64,000 bases of DNA from Aeoliella mucimassa. GTDB taxonomy: Bacteria > Planctomycetota > Planctomycetia > Pirellulales > Lacipirellulaceae. A program made the translations under genes and the position numbers. The notes below the pieces were generated by a model. That model ran no database searches. It saw only the letters and a program-made list of their open reading frames with translations, and had not been told where the DNA came from. Location of the stretch: contig NZ_CP036278.1 in NCBI RefSeq assembly GCF_007748035.1, positions 4,340,001-4,404,000 on the forward strand. The letters run 5' to 3'. Shown one piece after another: positions 16,781 through 25,163 of this stretch (the first letter of the stretch is position 1; every line of letters starts with the position of its first letter).

Positions 16781-18019
16781 CTAGCCCGAAGTCACCGGCG
16801 TGCTGGCCGGCGGGGTCTCGGATTCCCCGGTGCTCAGGCCCCACAGCGGAATTCCGTTGGCCTGCACTATCGGCATCAGCAGCATCGCTGCGATGAAGTA
16901 AGCCAGCACGGTCGCGGTGAGCAGGATGCCCTGCAGCTCGGGCCAGATGGTTGCCGACAGCGACACAGCCATGATCGCGGCGGCTGGTACCACGATGCCA
17001 GCCAGGCCGAGTCGCCAGCCCATGAGAATCGATGCAACCACCGCGATGATCACGATCGATACGCAGCCCGACGCTGCCACGGCCGGGACCAGCGAAATGT
17101 ACTCCTGGGCGAAGTACATCAGTGGGTAGGCACCGGCAAAGGTGCCGATCACCAGCAGCAACATCCAGACGTCGAACTTCTCGACCGCGGCGGCTTGCGC
17201 TACCAAACCAATCAGCAGCCCAAACAGCACAATGCTCAGCGGCCCCAGCCAGGTGAGTTCGCCAAGCTGGTCGATCGGGGCAATGCCGAGCACGTCGACG
17301 CGCACCGGTCGGCCGAACAGCAAGCGTTCGTAATCCCAACGATAGGTGCTGCTCCCCCCGGTGCGTTTGATATTGGTCGGTTGCAACGACAGCTCCAGGA
17401 GTCTTACGTCGGAGCCATTCGCGGTGAGCGATACGTCGTAGTCTTCCAGCAAACCACCAGGAGCAACAGCTAGCTCATACAGACCTTTGCCGACCGCGGT
17501 ATAGGTTACCTTGAGCGGGGTCGGCTCGGCCGGCAGGTTGCCTTGCCATACGAGCTTGCCCTGCTTCATGGTGACATGATCGCTCGGTACTCCGTCGAGT
17601 TCGATCGACAAGTCGGCCAGCGAGATACTCTGCGGCGGAAGCGGCAGCACGATCTCGCACGGACCATCCACTCCCTCAGGAGCGGCGGCCTTCATCTCGC
17701 CGACAAACGCAGCTTCGTAAATCGACTCGGGAGTCACCGTGCCGACGCTCAGCTTCGGTGTCAGGGCGATCTCGGCTTCGAACGCGGTCAGCCTGGCAGC
17801 AGGCAGTAGCTTCTCCACCCCCTCCCCTGGAGGCCCTTCAAACGGTGCAATCGCGGGATAGTCTCCCAGCTTTTCCGACTCCCAACTCAAGCTCGACCTT
17901 CGAGCCGACTCCCTGGCCGACTGCACTGCCGGCAATAGCAGCGCGACTAGTGTTCCGATAATGGCGATAACGACAAGCAACTCCACAAGTGTAAACGCAC
18001 AACGATGGCGAACCGTCAT
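16781..18019 (-). CDS. Prepilin-type signal fused to a polytopic membrane protein
   Basis: This is a 412-residue protein. Residues 1-35 ([20 protein letters not shown]) are a textbook type IV pilin/pseudopilin N-terminus with the Phe-Thr-Leu-Val-Glu processing site. A soluble beta-rich region (about 45-250) follows, then about five to six hydrophobic helices (about 260-395). The helices resemble the inner-membrane protein CreD in layout ([20 protein letters not shown]), which I regard as tentative. Pseudopilins normally have one membrane helix, so the combination is odd. The frame is uninterrupted and codon use is uniform. It could be a fusion, or a membrane protein reusing a pilin-like leader. 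Confidence 0.7.
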   Translation of the reverse strand: MTVRHRCAFTLVELLVVIAIIGTLVALLLPAVQSARESARRSSLSWESEKLGDYPAIAPFEGPPGEGVEKLLPAARLTAFEAEIALTPKLSVGTVTPESIYEAAFVGEMKAAAPEGVDGPCEIVLPLPPQSISLADLSIELDGVPSDHVTMKQGKLVWQGNLPAEPTPLKVTYTAVGKGLYELAVAPGGLLEDYDVSLTANGSDVRLLELSLQPTNIKRTGGSSTYRWDYERLLFGRPVRVDVLGIAPIDQLGELTWLGPLSIVLFGLLIGLVAQAAAVEKFDVWMLLLVIGTFAGAYPLMYFAQEYISLVPAVAASGCVSIVIIAVVASILMGWRLGLAGIVVPAAAIMAVSLSATIWPELQGILLTATVLAYFIAAMLLMPIVQANGIPLWGLSTGESETPPASTPVTSG

Positions 18020-18116
18020 TAGTGAACTCCAGTCAGGTGAGATAAGCGATGGTCGGGAAGGCCCCTGACTTACGACGATTCTAGATTCGTATTAGTTCCC
18101 TGAAAATATTCCCTCC

Positions 18117-19328
18117 CTAGGTGCCCCCTAGCTGGCGGACTTTTCTCACCGCCGCGGCTACCAACTGCACTGTCCGGCGCACTTGCTCATCGGTGGTCCA
18201 TCGCCCGATGCAAAATCGCAAGCAGCTTCGCGCCTCATCGGGCGAAAGACCCAGCGCCTGCAGCACATGACTCGGCTCGTCGTTGCCCGTGCTACACGCG
18301 GCGCCGCTGCTGCAGGCCACCTCGGGCATGGCAAGCATCAAGGCCTCGCCATCGGTGCCTGGAAACATCATGTTCAAATTGCCAGGCAACCGCATCGGCG
18401 TGCCATCCGCCCATTCGGCCGTGAGCGGTGGCCCCATCACTGCTACTTCGGGCACCGCTTGCTGGATGCCCTCGGCCAGGGCGTTGCGAAGTCGCATTAC
18501 TCGGGGCGACTCCTCTGGCATCTCTTCCATCGCTAGCCGCACTGCTTCGGCAAACCCAACGATGCCCGGCACGTTCAGCGTCCCGCTTCGCCGCCCTTGT
18601 TCTTGACCGCCCCCCGTCTGTTGAGGCAGCAATCGTACGACCGGATTCCGCCGTCGCACGTACAGGGCCCCCACTCCCTTGGGTCCATACAGTTTGTGAG
18701 CCGTGAAGCTCATCAGGTCGACTCCCAACCGATCAACATCGACCGGAAGCTTGCCGACCCCCTGCGTCGCGTCGCAGTGCAGCAGGGCTCCGTGCTGTTT
18801 GCAAAGCGCGGAGATCTCGGCCAGCGGCTGCACGACGCCGATTTCGTTGTTCACCAGCATCACGCTCACCAGGCAGGTCGTGTCGGTGATCGCTTGCTCA
18901 AGCTGGGCAAGATCGATAACGCCGGGCGACTTGGCGTCGCACGCGGCGACATCCACGAGCACCACGTCGTATCCTCGCTCGCCGAGATGCCCTAACGGAT
19001 CGAGCACCGCGGGATGCTCGGTCCACACGCTCACCAACCGGTCGCCGCGTCGGCGGGGACGCTCAGCAACTCCGCGAATCGCCAGGTTGTTGCTCTCGGT
19101 CGCCCCGCTGGTAAACACAATCTCGCTCGGCTCGGCGCCGATCGCTGCGGCGATGCTCGCCCGCGCGGCAGCCACCGCCTCGCGGGCGGCTTCGCCATAC
19201 GCGTGCGTGCTGCCGGGATTGCCGAACTGCTCGCACATGTACGGCCACATCGTTGCGGCCACGCGCGGGTCGACCGGCGTGGTCGCGTGATGATCCAGGT
19301 AAATCGGGTCGTCCATCTCAGAAGTCAC
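18117..19328 (-). CDS. Cysteine desulfurase (IscS/NifS family)
   Basis: The protein is 403 residues from GTG 19328; ATG 19316 (MDDPIYLDHHATTPVDP) would remove four residues and fits the family start. This PLP enzyme takes sulfur from cysteine for Fe-S and thio-modification pathways. Visible are the N-terminal YLDHHATTPVDP, HCDATQGVGKLPVD, the PLP lysine in SFTAHKLYGPKGVG and the catalytic Cys loop VACSSGAACSTG. It begins three bases after the stop of the sulfatase gene, so the two are probably co-transcribed, though no functional link is obvious. Confidence 0.93.
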   Translation of the reverse strand: MTSEMDDPIYLDHHATTPVDPRVAATMWPYMCEQFGNPGSTHAYGEAAREAVAAARASIAAAIGAEPSEIVFTSGATESNNLAIRGVAERPRRRGDRLVSVWTEHPAVLDPLGHLGERGYDVVLVDVAACDAKSPGVIDLAQLEQAITDTTCLVSVMLVNNEIGVVQPLAEISALCKQHGALLHCDATQGVGKLPVDVDRLGVDLMSFTAHKLYGPKGVGALYVRRRNPVVRLLPQQTGGGQEQGRRSGTLNVPGIVGFAEAVRLAMEEMPEESPRVMRLRNALAEGIQQAVPEVAVMGPPLTAEWADGTPMRLPGNLNMMFPGTDGEALMLAMPEVACSSGAACSTGNDEPSHVLQALGLSPDEARSCLRFCIGRWTTDEQVRRTVQLVAAAVRKVRQLGGT

Positions 19329-19331
19329 GGG

Positions 19332-20726
19332 CTACTTCGCTTTAAATCGTTTCGGTTTTGGCAACTCATCCAGCATGGCTCGCAACTCGGCGACCACCGC
19401 GGGTTGCTCGTCGGCCAGGTTGCGTGTTTCTTGCGGATCGTCTTGATAATCGTACAACTCATACTCCGGTTCGTCGCCGGGCCCCTTCCACTCGACCAGC
19501 CGGTAACGCTCGGTGCGAATCGTCTGTCCCAGTCGCTTGCCGCGGGGATATACCTGCACAGCGGCGTTACGAACCACTGAGTCGTGGTCGGTCAGCACCT
19601 GAGCAAAGCTCTTTCCGTCCAGCGTATCGGGAGCGGTGATGCCCGCGAGTTCGCAAAGGGTCGGATAGATGTCGACCGTCTCGACTAGCGAGTTCTTAAC
19701 CACACCAGGTTCGACGCCTGGCCCAGCGATGATCAGCGGAATCCTCGTCGCCTGCTCGTAGTTCGTATGTTTACACCACATGCCATGGTCGCCGAGGTGC
19801 CAGCCGTGATCGCCCCACAGCACGACGATGGTGTTCGCCGCCTGGCCTGTCTCGGCAAGCACGTCCATCAACCGCCCGACTTCGGCATCCGTATAACTTA
19901 CCGCTGCGTAATAGCCATGAATCAGCTCTAGTTGCAGCTCATCGGAAAGCGGACCGGTTTTCGGAATGTTGCCATAGTTCCGTAGCTCTCCCCAGGTGGT
20001 TGGGGCGTACGAGGGGGCACCCTCGGGGGCGGTGCGATATTCGGGCAACTCGAACTCATCGCGATCGTACAAATCCCAGTACTTCTTCGGGCTGTTGAAT
20101 GGCAAATGTGGGCGATGGAAGCCAACCGCCATGAACACCGGCGGATCGTCCTCCGAGCGAGGCTTCCGCAAACGCTTAACCGCCAGGTCGGCCAGGATGC
20201 CGGCCGTGTACTTCGAATCGTCGACATCGGCTGCTTCGAACGCCGGACCACGCCGACCATCTTCGCTCGTCGCCGGCGAGTCCAAGTAGATCATGCCGGG
20301 CGTCCCGCGGAACGGTTCGCTCCACGACGACCGATCGTCACGATTGCCATGCGCGGTGTGATAGATCTTGCCCATGCCGAGCGTGTGATACCCCTGCTGC
20401 TTGAAGCATTGCGGCAACGTTACCGCATCGGGCGCGGAGAGCCGGAAATACGTCCCCAGGTCGTAGATGCCGAGCGTCTGTGGTCGCAAGCCCGAAAGCA
20501 GCGAATTGCGCGAGGGAGCGCAGACCGCCTGGTTGCAGTACGCCCGCTCGAACAACACCCCTTGCGCGGCCAGGCGGTCGATATTCGGCGTCTGCGCCAA
20601 GGGGTCGCCATAGCAACCGAGCGTCGGCTTTAGATCGTCGACGCAAATCAGCAGCACATTCGGCGACGACGCAAAGCACGTCAGCGGAGCGAGCAGCACG
20701 ACGCAAAGCCAAAGCAGGTTACGCAT
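19332..20726 (-). CDS. Secreted sulfatase, iduronate-2-sulfatase-like
   Basis: The protein has 464 residues from ATG 20726, chosen for AAAGG upstream and an immediate signal peptide (LLWLCVVLLAPLTCFA). Type I sulfatases hydrolyse sulfate esters using formylglycine made from the first residue of C-x-P-S-R; here CAPSRNSLLSG is present. Metal-binding ICVDDLKP and LWGDHGWHLGDHGMWCKHTN are intact, and the GMGKIYHT block is characteristic of the iduronate-2-sulfatase branch. Sulfatases are abundant in planctomycetes that feed on sulfated marine glycans. It precedes the cysteine desulfurase gene. Confidence 0.92.
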   Translation of the reverse strand: MRNLLWLCVVLLAPLTCFASSPNVLLICVDDLKPTLGCYGDPLAQTPNIDRLAAQGVLFERAYCNQAVCAPSRNSLLSGLRPQTLGIYDLGTYFRLSAPDAVTLPQCFKQQGYHTLGMGKIYHTAHGNRDDRSSWSEPFRGTPGMIYLDSPATSEDGRRGPAFEAADVDDSKYTAGILADLAVKRLRKPRSEDDPPVFMAVGFHRPHLPFNSPKKYWDLYDRDEFELPEYRTAPEGAPSYAPTTWGELRNYGNIPKTGPLSDELQLELIHGYYAAVSYTDAEVGRLMDVLAETGQAANTIVVLWGDHGWHLGDHGMWCKHTNYEQATRIPLIIAGPGVEPGVVKNSLVETVDIYPTLCELAGITAPDTLDGKSFAQVLTDHDSVVRNAAVQVYPRGKRLGQTIRTERYRLVEWKGPGDEPEYELYDYQDDPQETRNLADEQPAVVAELRAMLDELPKPKRFKAK

Positions 20727-20810
20727 GGTTTCAGCCTTTCGAAACAAAGGATACGGACGCTATCAGCCTACCACAGCGGCAACGGGAAAGCTGCCATCGC
20801 CCGCCGAGCC

Positions 20811-21917
20811 TTACGGGTCGAACATACCCCCTAAATCACGCAGATAATCGAGTGCCTCGTCGAGTTCCGGTGCTTCCACGCCCGATTGCCGGCCCGCTCG
20901 GTCGCACTCCCCGAGCACTAATAGGTCGTCGTACCATTCGCACTCGCGAAGCCGGCGGTGTGCGCGGGCGCCGATCGCTCCGTCGGCAATCAAATGACAA
21001 TGCATGTGATACTCAATCAACCATGCGGTCCGCTCGGTCACAAATCCTTCGAGCGCTTCGAGGCCAGCATTCACGTGATCGCGAGGATCGATGCCCTTGC
21101 CGACGTCGTGCAGCAGTGCCGCGGTAAGGAACTCCTCGTCGTAAGGCATCTCGTCCCGAGCGTGGTCGAACACTTGCAGGCTGTGATAAAGCACGTCGCC
21201 TTCGGGATGGTACCGCGGGTCTTGCTTCACGTCTTCGAGCGGCAACAGCAGCGATTCGAACAATCGATAACAATCGACGCCCGCTTCGTGCTCCTCGATG
21301 GCCGCTTCGATGTCGAGATCCGGATACTCGCTGGCCAGGAACTGCTCGAGCTGCGGAATGCTCGCCCGCTCGATCGCCTTGCCGGTGATCGAACTTTTGA
21401 ACACGTAGCTATGTTGGTCGGGCGTGTACATGGTGAGTTCGAACGAGTATTCGCTGCGGACATGGATATGGGTGTAAATACGTTCTTCGCCATCTTTGCG
21501 AACCTGCTTGCGTTCCACCTGATAGGTGAGCCCGTCGTAGTCGAGCAGGTGCGTAATGGCCTCGGCCGAGTCGCTGAACACATGCAGATCGATGTCGGAA
21601 CCTTGCCGAGTATGGCCAGTCAGCACGCTGCCAATCAGTCGCGGGCGGAACGCTTGCAGCCGGCGCATCATGCGGAGCGCGGCCACGCGCATCGATTGCA
21701 GATTTTCGTTTCGCTTATCCCCTTCGAGCAACCGAGCGAACGATTGAATCGCCTCGCGGATTTCAGCGTTCGAAGGTAGATCGGCCGGTTTCACCCAGCC
21801 TTTGCAAATGCGGCTAGCAGCTTTCTGTTTGGCTCGGTAGTACTCGGATTCTTGCCGGTCGTACATCAGCCGGGCGGCTTCGAAAGCAATTTGCCGCCGG
21901 AGTTTCGAGTTTTTCAC
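20811..21917 (-). CDS. Nucleotidyltransferase-HD domain protein
   Basis: This is a 368-residue protein. Residues about 90-175 form a pol-beta-type nucleotidyltransferase core: GSVLTGHTRQGSDIDLHVF carries the G-S and D-x-D metal motif. Residues about 245-340 contain an HD domain, with H in VLYHSLQVFDHA and LLHDVGKGIDP giving the H..HD..D metal set. The N-terminal 60 residues are Arg/Lys-rich and helical. The order NTase then HD recalls CCA-adding enzymes with HD tails, but the RNA-binding blocks of those are not evident, so the substrate is unknown. Start ATG 21917. Confidence 0.75.
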   Translation of the reverse strand: MKNSKLRRQIAFEAARLMYDRQESEYYRAKQKAASRICKGWVKPADLPSNAEIREAIQSFARLLEGDKRNENLQSMRVAALRMMRRLQAFRPRLIGSVLTGHTRQGSDIDLHVFSDSAEAITHLLDYDGLTYQVERKQVRKDGEERIYTHIHVRSEYSFELTMYTPDQHSYVFKSSITGKAIERASIPQLEQFLASEYPDLDIEAAIEEHEAGVDCYRLFESLLLPLEDVKQDPRYHPEGDVLYHSLQVFDHARDEMPYDEEFLTAALLHDVGKGIDPRDHVNAGLEALEGFVTERTAWLIEYHMHCHLIADGAIGARAHRRLRECEWYDDLLVLGECDRAGRQSGVEAPELDEALDYLRDLGGMFDP

Positions 21918-22072
21918 AGCTTGTGCGTCGTAAGCCCAGAACCGACGCGAGTGGGCATCCAGGAGAGTAAATCACCAAAAAATTGGGATTGCGTATCGAC
22001 GTAGTATATCGGCTCGAAGGGAGATCGCAAGCGAACTTTTCCGCCCGCGATACGCCTGAATAGCTGAGGGGA
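21918..22072. other. Spacer upstream of the NTase-HD gene
   Basis: This is the left part of a 994-bp gene-free interval. It likely carries the promoter of the reverse-strand gene. A short AAATTGGGA at about 21980 mirrors the TCCCAATTT of the first repeat unit to its right. Confidence 0.3.
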
Positions 22073-22295
22073 GAATAGATTCCCAATTTACCCACCGATG
22101 GGAAAATTGAATCTGCGCCCACACTGCAAAACCAGTGGTTTTCGCGCCCGAATAGATTCCCATTTCCCAAAACGCATCCGATGGGAATCTATTCTCGCGG
22201 TCCCCGGCGGTCGCAAGTCGTTTGTTAGCAGTGGTTTGCATCAACACCTCCGGGATAGTTGCCCAAAATAGATTCCCACCCATGGGAAACTATTC
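22073..22295. repeat. Three copies of a GAATAGATTCCCA inverted-repeat unit
   Basis: Unit 1 spans 22073-22113 (GAATAGATTCCCA with a degenerate return arm). Unit 2 spans 22150-22194 with perfect 14-base arms GAATAGATTCCCAT and ATGGGAATCTATTC around 17 bases. Unit 3 spans 22267-22295 (AATAGATTCCCA and TGGGAAACTATTC). Arms are more AT-rich than the surroundings. They could be REP-like or MITE-like intergenic repeats, or a cluster of protein sites. No open frame crosses them convincingly. Confidence 0.65.
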
Positions 22296-22911
22296 TGGGG
22301 AGGATTCAGGATTCGGGGGTCAGGGGGCAGGGAATGTCATTCTGAGGGAGCTTCCGGCGACTGAAGAATCTCGGCTTGCCACTTCGAGCGTGTTACCAAC
22401 GTACGCCCCGTAGGATGTGGTCCAGGAGCGACAGCGACGCAGCCCCATCACCCACATTACCCACACGCGCAGCAGCCAGCGCCCACGCAAGCAACTATTC
22501 GCCTGCGAGTCGCTAGATGTCTGATTTAAGAACAAGCATTACATCTCAATCACCTCCAATCACTAAGAAGCCGACAGCCTCGACTACCTATTCATTAGAA
22601 CACTACAAGTGGCCAATTGCCAGCGAAAACCCTGAAAACCCTAAAGGCACCCAGCCATCCAGAATAGCCCCGCTTGTGGATAGCAGAAAAACAGGATTTT
22701 TCCCAGCGAAGGGTTTGACACTGGCACCCACCAAACACTGTCAGAAAAACCTGCATCCCCCGGAAAAGCATGATGATCCGTGCCTCGCATCCCCCCCATT
22801 CAAACCACCGAACTATCGCTGAGAGCAATCACCTCCTTACAATAAACACCTCGCCGCATTTGCTAACGAACGATAGCGGCCAAGTATCGAAGTCGCGAAG
22901 GACACCGGACG
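22296..22911. other. Gene-free stretch
   Basis: Short frames occur on both strands but show low-complexity, non-family sequence and no ribosome sites. Composition is more AT-rich than the flanks between about 22500 and 22850. I see no RNA gene or terminator here. Confidence 0.35.
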
Positions 22912-23865
22912 ATGGATTCGCAAAGCCCTGCTCAACCGCGCTGGTCGGTTCGTGGTTTGTTGATACTCACCACGCTCGTAGCACTGCTCAGCACTGGGGC
23001 CATCTTCTGGTTCACCAACCGCAACCCCTACGAACAATGGGTCGAACAGGCTAAGCAGCAAGAGCCTTCGCTGACGGTCATCATGGTTACCATGTTGGCG
23101 GCGGTGCTTTTACCGATGACCGTTGTTGCCTTGCTGCTGAGAAGACTGTCGCGCGAAGCGGCCTTTTACACGGCGTTGCCGATGGTGCTCGCCTGCATTT
23201 TCACGCTGTTCTTCATCGCCAGTGTCTTGTTGCAAGACACTAGCGGCGAGCAAGATTATAGTCCCGACCTCACGCTCTATGGCCTGGTCTGCTGGTCGGT
23301 CGTATTGACCCTGATTTCGATCCTGCTCGGAGCAGCAGGCATCCTCACGGCAATCCAGAACCCCATGATGATCCTCGAAACCGCCAGGCTGCAACTAGAA
23401 CTCGAATCACTCGAACAGGCCCGCGAGCGTCTAGCGAATATGCCCGAGGAGTTTCGCGAGATGATTTCCGCGGACTGGCTGCAACGTTTCGAAGAGGCCA
23501 GCGAGGGTGATTTCTGGGTCCTGGGCTTCACCGTGCGGCTGACGGATAGCCAGCAGGAGATTGGGCAATGCGGATTCAAAGGTCCGCCCGATCAAGAGGG
23601 GGTGGTGGAGATTGCCTACACCATCGACGACGAGCAGCAAGGCAAAGGCTACGCGACCGAGATAGCGATGCGTCTCACGGAGTTTGCATTTCGCGAGCCC
23701 GATGTCCACCTGGTGTGCGCCCACACGCTGCCCGAGCAGAATGCGTCGACTCGCGTGCTCACCAAGTGTGGGTTCACGAAGGTCGGCGAGAGCATCGACC
23801 CTGAAGATGGGCTCGTTTGGCGGTGGGAAATCCAATCGGGCGATCCTCCCGATCCAACCATTTAG
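22912..23865 (+). CDS. Four-helix membrane protein fused to a GNAT acetyltransferase
   Basis: This is a 317-residue protein from ATG 22912. The N-terminal half (about 15-160) has four hydrophobic helices (GLLILTTLVALLSTGAIFWF is the first). From about residue 165 a cytosolic GNAT domain of the RimJ/RimL type follows: VRLTDSQQEIGQCGF, VEIAYTIDDEQQGKGYATEI with the acetyl-CoA pyrophosphate loop (Q-x-x-G-x-G/A-T), and NASTRVLTKCGFTKVGE. GNATs of this type acetylate N-termini or small amines. Tethering one to a membrane domain is uncommon. Acceptor unknown. Confidence 0.8.
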   Translation: MDSQSPAQPRWSVRGLLILTTLVALLSTGAIFWFTNRNPYEQWVEQAKQQEPSLTVIMVTMLAAVLLPMTVVALLLRRLSREAAFYTALPMVLACIFTLFFIASVLLQDTSGEQDYSPDLTLYGLVCWSVVLTLISILLGAAGILTAIQNPMMILETARLQLELESLEQARERLANMPEEFREMISADWLQRFEEASEGDFWVLGFTVRLTDSQQEIGQCGFKGPPDQEGVVEIAYTIDDEQQGKGYATEIAMRLTEFAFREPDVHLVCAHTLPEQNASTRVLTKCGFTKVGESIDPEDGLVWRWEIQSGDPPDPTI

Positions 23866-23967
23866 AGAGACGCCGCCCAAGCAGGCGGGCTGAGTGTCTC
23901 GGCGTCGCTTACGATACCACCGAGGCAGAGGACAACGGCAAGAAGCCGTGTGTCCTGCGCATAGAAA

Positions 23968-23997
23968 AAGCCGCGAGCGGCTCTCCGCTCGCGGCTT
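23968..23997. terminator. Bidirectional terminator hairpin
   Basis: Thirteen-base perfect arms AAGCCGCGAGCGG and CCGCTCGCGGCTT flank a CTCT loop between the ends of two convergent genes. A-tract on the left and CTT on the right allow function in both directions. Confidence 0.8.
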
Positions 23998-24014
23998 CTT
24001 GAGTTTGGATTCGA

Positions 24015-24485
24015 CTAACCAACCATGTTCACCAATTGGACTTCGGTGTCGGCCGAAACGTCGACAGCGCGGCCAGCGATGTAGCCACGACAGTTCTCGG
24101 CACCACACGAACAGGGGAACGGGCGGTACAGCACGTCCTCGGTTTCGTCGTAGTCCATGGTGAGCAAGTCGCCCGGCTCGATGTCCTTAACTGCCGTGAA
24201 CAGGCGAGTGGTCGGATCGAGGCGCGAGTTCGGATCGCAACTGTGCAACACCCGACCAGCGAAGTCGGGGTCGTCCAGGTGCCAAAGCTCGTCCATTTGC
24301 AAAGTGAACTGTGTCATTTCCTTGGTCAGGGTACCGTTCATCCGAAACAGCACCTCACCAGCCTTGTAGGCAGTCAGTACCAGAACGCCACGTCCGCGAG
24401 TCTTATCGACATCGATCACGCGAAAGTTCTCGGCCGCGGGTTCGTCCGGGATCACCGGAAGATGTTCAGGATAGATTCTGGTCAT
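24015..24485 (-). CDS. SET-domain protein methyltransferase
   Basis: This 156-residue protein is a compact SET domain. RGRGVLVLTAYKAGEVLF is the N-terminal SET-N motif, VLHSCDPNSRLD is the near-invariant N-H-S-C-D-P-N box with the first Asn replaced by Leu, and GDLLTMDYDETED is the G-E-x-L-x-x-D-Y box. The tail F-P-C-S-C-G-A-E-N-C-R-G-Y is a post-SET zinc-binding cysteine motif. SET proteins methylate lysines with AdoMet. The start ATG overlaps the stop of the AdoMet decarboxylase-like gene (ATGA), so the two are translationally coupled. Target unknown. Confidence 0.87.
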   Translation of the reverse strand: MTRIYPEHLPVIPDEPAAENFRVIDVDKTRGRGVLVLTAYKAGEVLFRMNGTLTKEMTQFTLQMDELWHLDDPDFAGRVLHSCDPNSRLDPTTRLFTAVKDIEPGDLLTMDYDETEDVLYRPFPCSCGAENCRGYIAGRAVDVSADTEVQLVNMVG

Positions 24486-24871
24486 TTTCGGTAAAGAAGC
24501 TCCGTCTTAACGCTGGTGGGGGCCAAGAATTCGTCGAGCACCTTGCGCACGGTCGACTCTTCGAATGTCTTGCAGCTGAAGACATCGAGATACATGTCGC
24601 GGTGAGCATCGTTGGTGTGGAACATGATCGCGCTGGTCTCGATCAGTTGCACGCCCGACAGTCCAGTTTCGATCCCGCCACCGAAGCGGGCGACAATCGG
24701 TGGTCCGTAGCGGACCATGTCGATCTCGTCAGCCATGTTCTGTAGAAAGTGATACATGCTCTCGATTGAGAGGATGTTTTCGTTACAGCCCAGTGCTGTC
24801 ACCAACAGGTGCTGCCCGTAATGGGCTTCGCCCTGATGTTGAATTCGGCGGTATTCTGTTAATACCTGCAT
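24482..24871 (-). CDS. S-adenosylmethionine decarboxylase-like protein (SpeH family)
   Basis: This is a 129-residue protein from ATG 24871, near the usual SpeH length. SpeH self-cleaves before a Ser to form a pyruvoyl cofactor and decarboxylates AdoMet for spermidine synthesis. Here LIETSAIMFHTND aligns with the E-S-H-I-S-I-H-T block: the Ser five before the His and the His itself are present, but Thr stands at the position before Ser and Ala replaces the following His. DVFSC provides the catalytic Cys. It may be active or a divergent regulator. It is coupled to the SET gene rather than to speE. Confidence 0.75.
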   Translation of the reverse strand: MQVLTEYRRIQHQGEAHYGQHLLVTALGCNENILSIESMYHFLQNMADEIDMVRYGPPIVARFGGGIETGLSGVQLIETSAIMFHTNDAHRDMYLDVFSCKTFEESTVRKVLDEFLAPTSVKTELLYRK

Positions 24872-25163
24872 CTTGCGCAAAACTCCGAAACACGAGAAAC
24901 AGAAACCGGCGTCCCCTAGCGTTACGCTAACGCAGAACTTTCCGGCAGAGAGATAGACTCGGATGAACCGTTGTTTGCCTATACGGCCGCTTCTTCGGCC
25001 AGGCGGGTGAGAAAAACTACATGCAAAGAACGGTCCACGGACAGAAGCCGTGTGATGCGCAAATGTTATCGTCCGCTAGGCCCTTCGTCTATAGGGTAAG
25101 AGGACGTTTTGGGAGATACTGGTAAGTATTTCCGAGGCTATGACTTCTAGCCTATTTAAAGAG
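24872..25163. other. Spacer before the AdoMet decarboxylase-like gene
   Basis: This 292-bp interval is gene-free. It contains TAGCGTTACGCTA, a short near-palindrome at about 24918-24930, and AGAAGCCGTGTG at 25043-25054, which repeats the same 12 bases at 23941-23952 on the other side of the SET pair. No terminator with a T-tract was found. Confidence 0.3.

Noticed and set aside
22517-22828. Two small overlapping frames on opposite strands
   Set aside because: Low-complexity Pro/Thr/Ser or Phe/Gly translations, no start context, in an AT-rich gene-free stretch.
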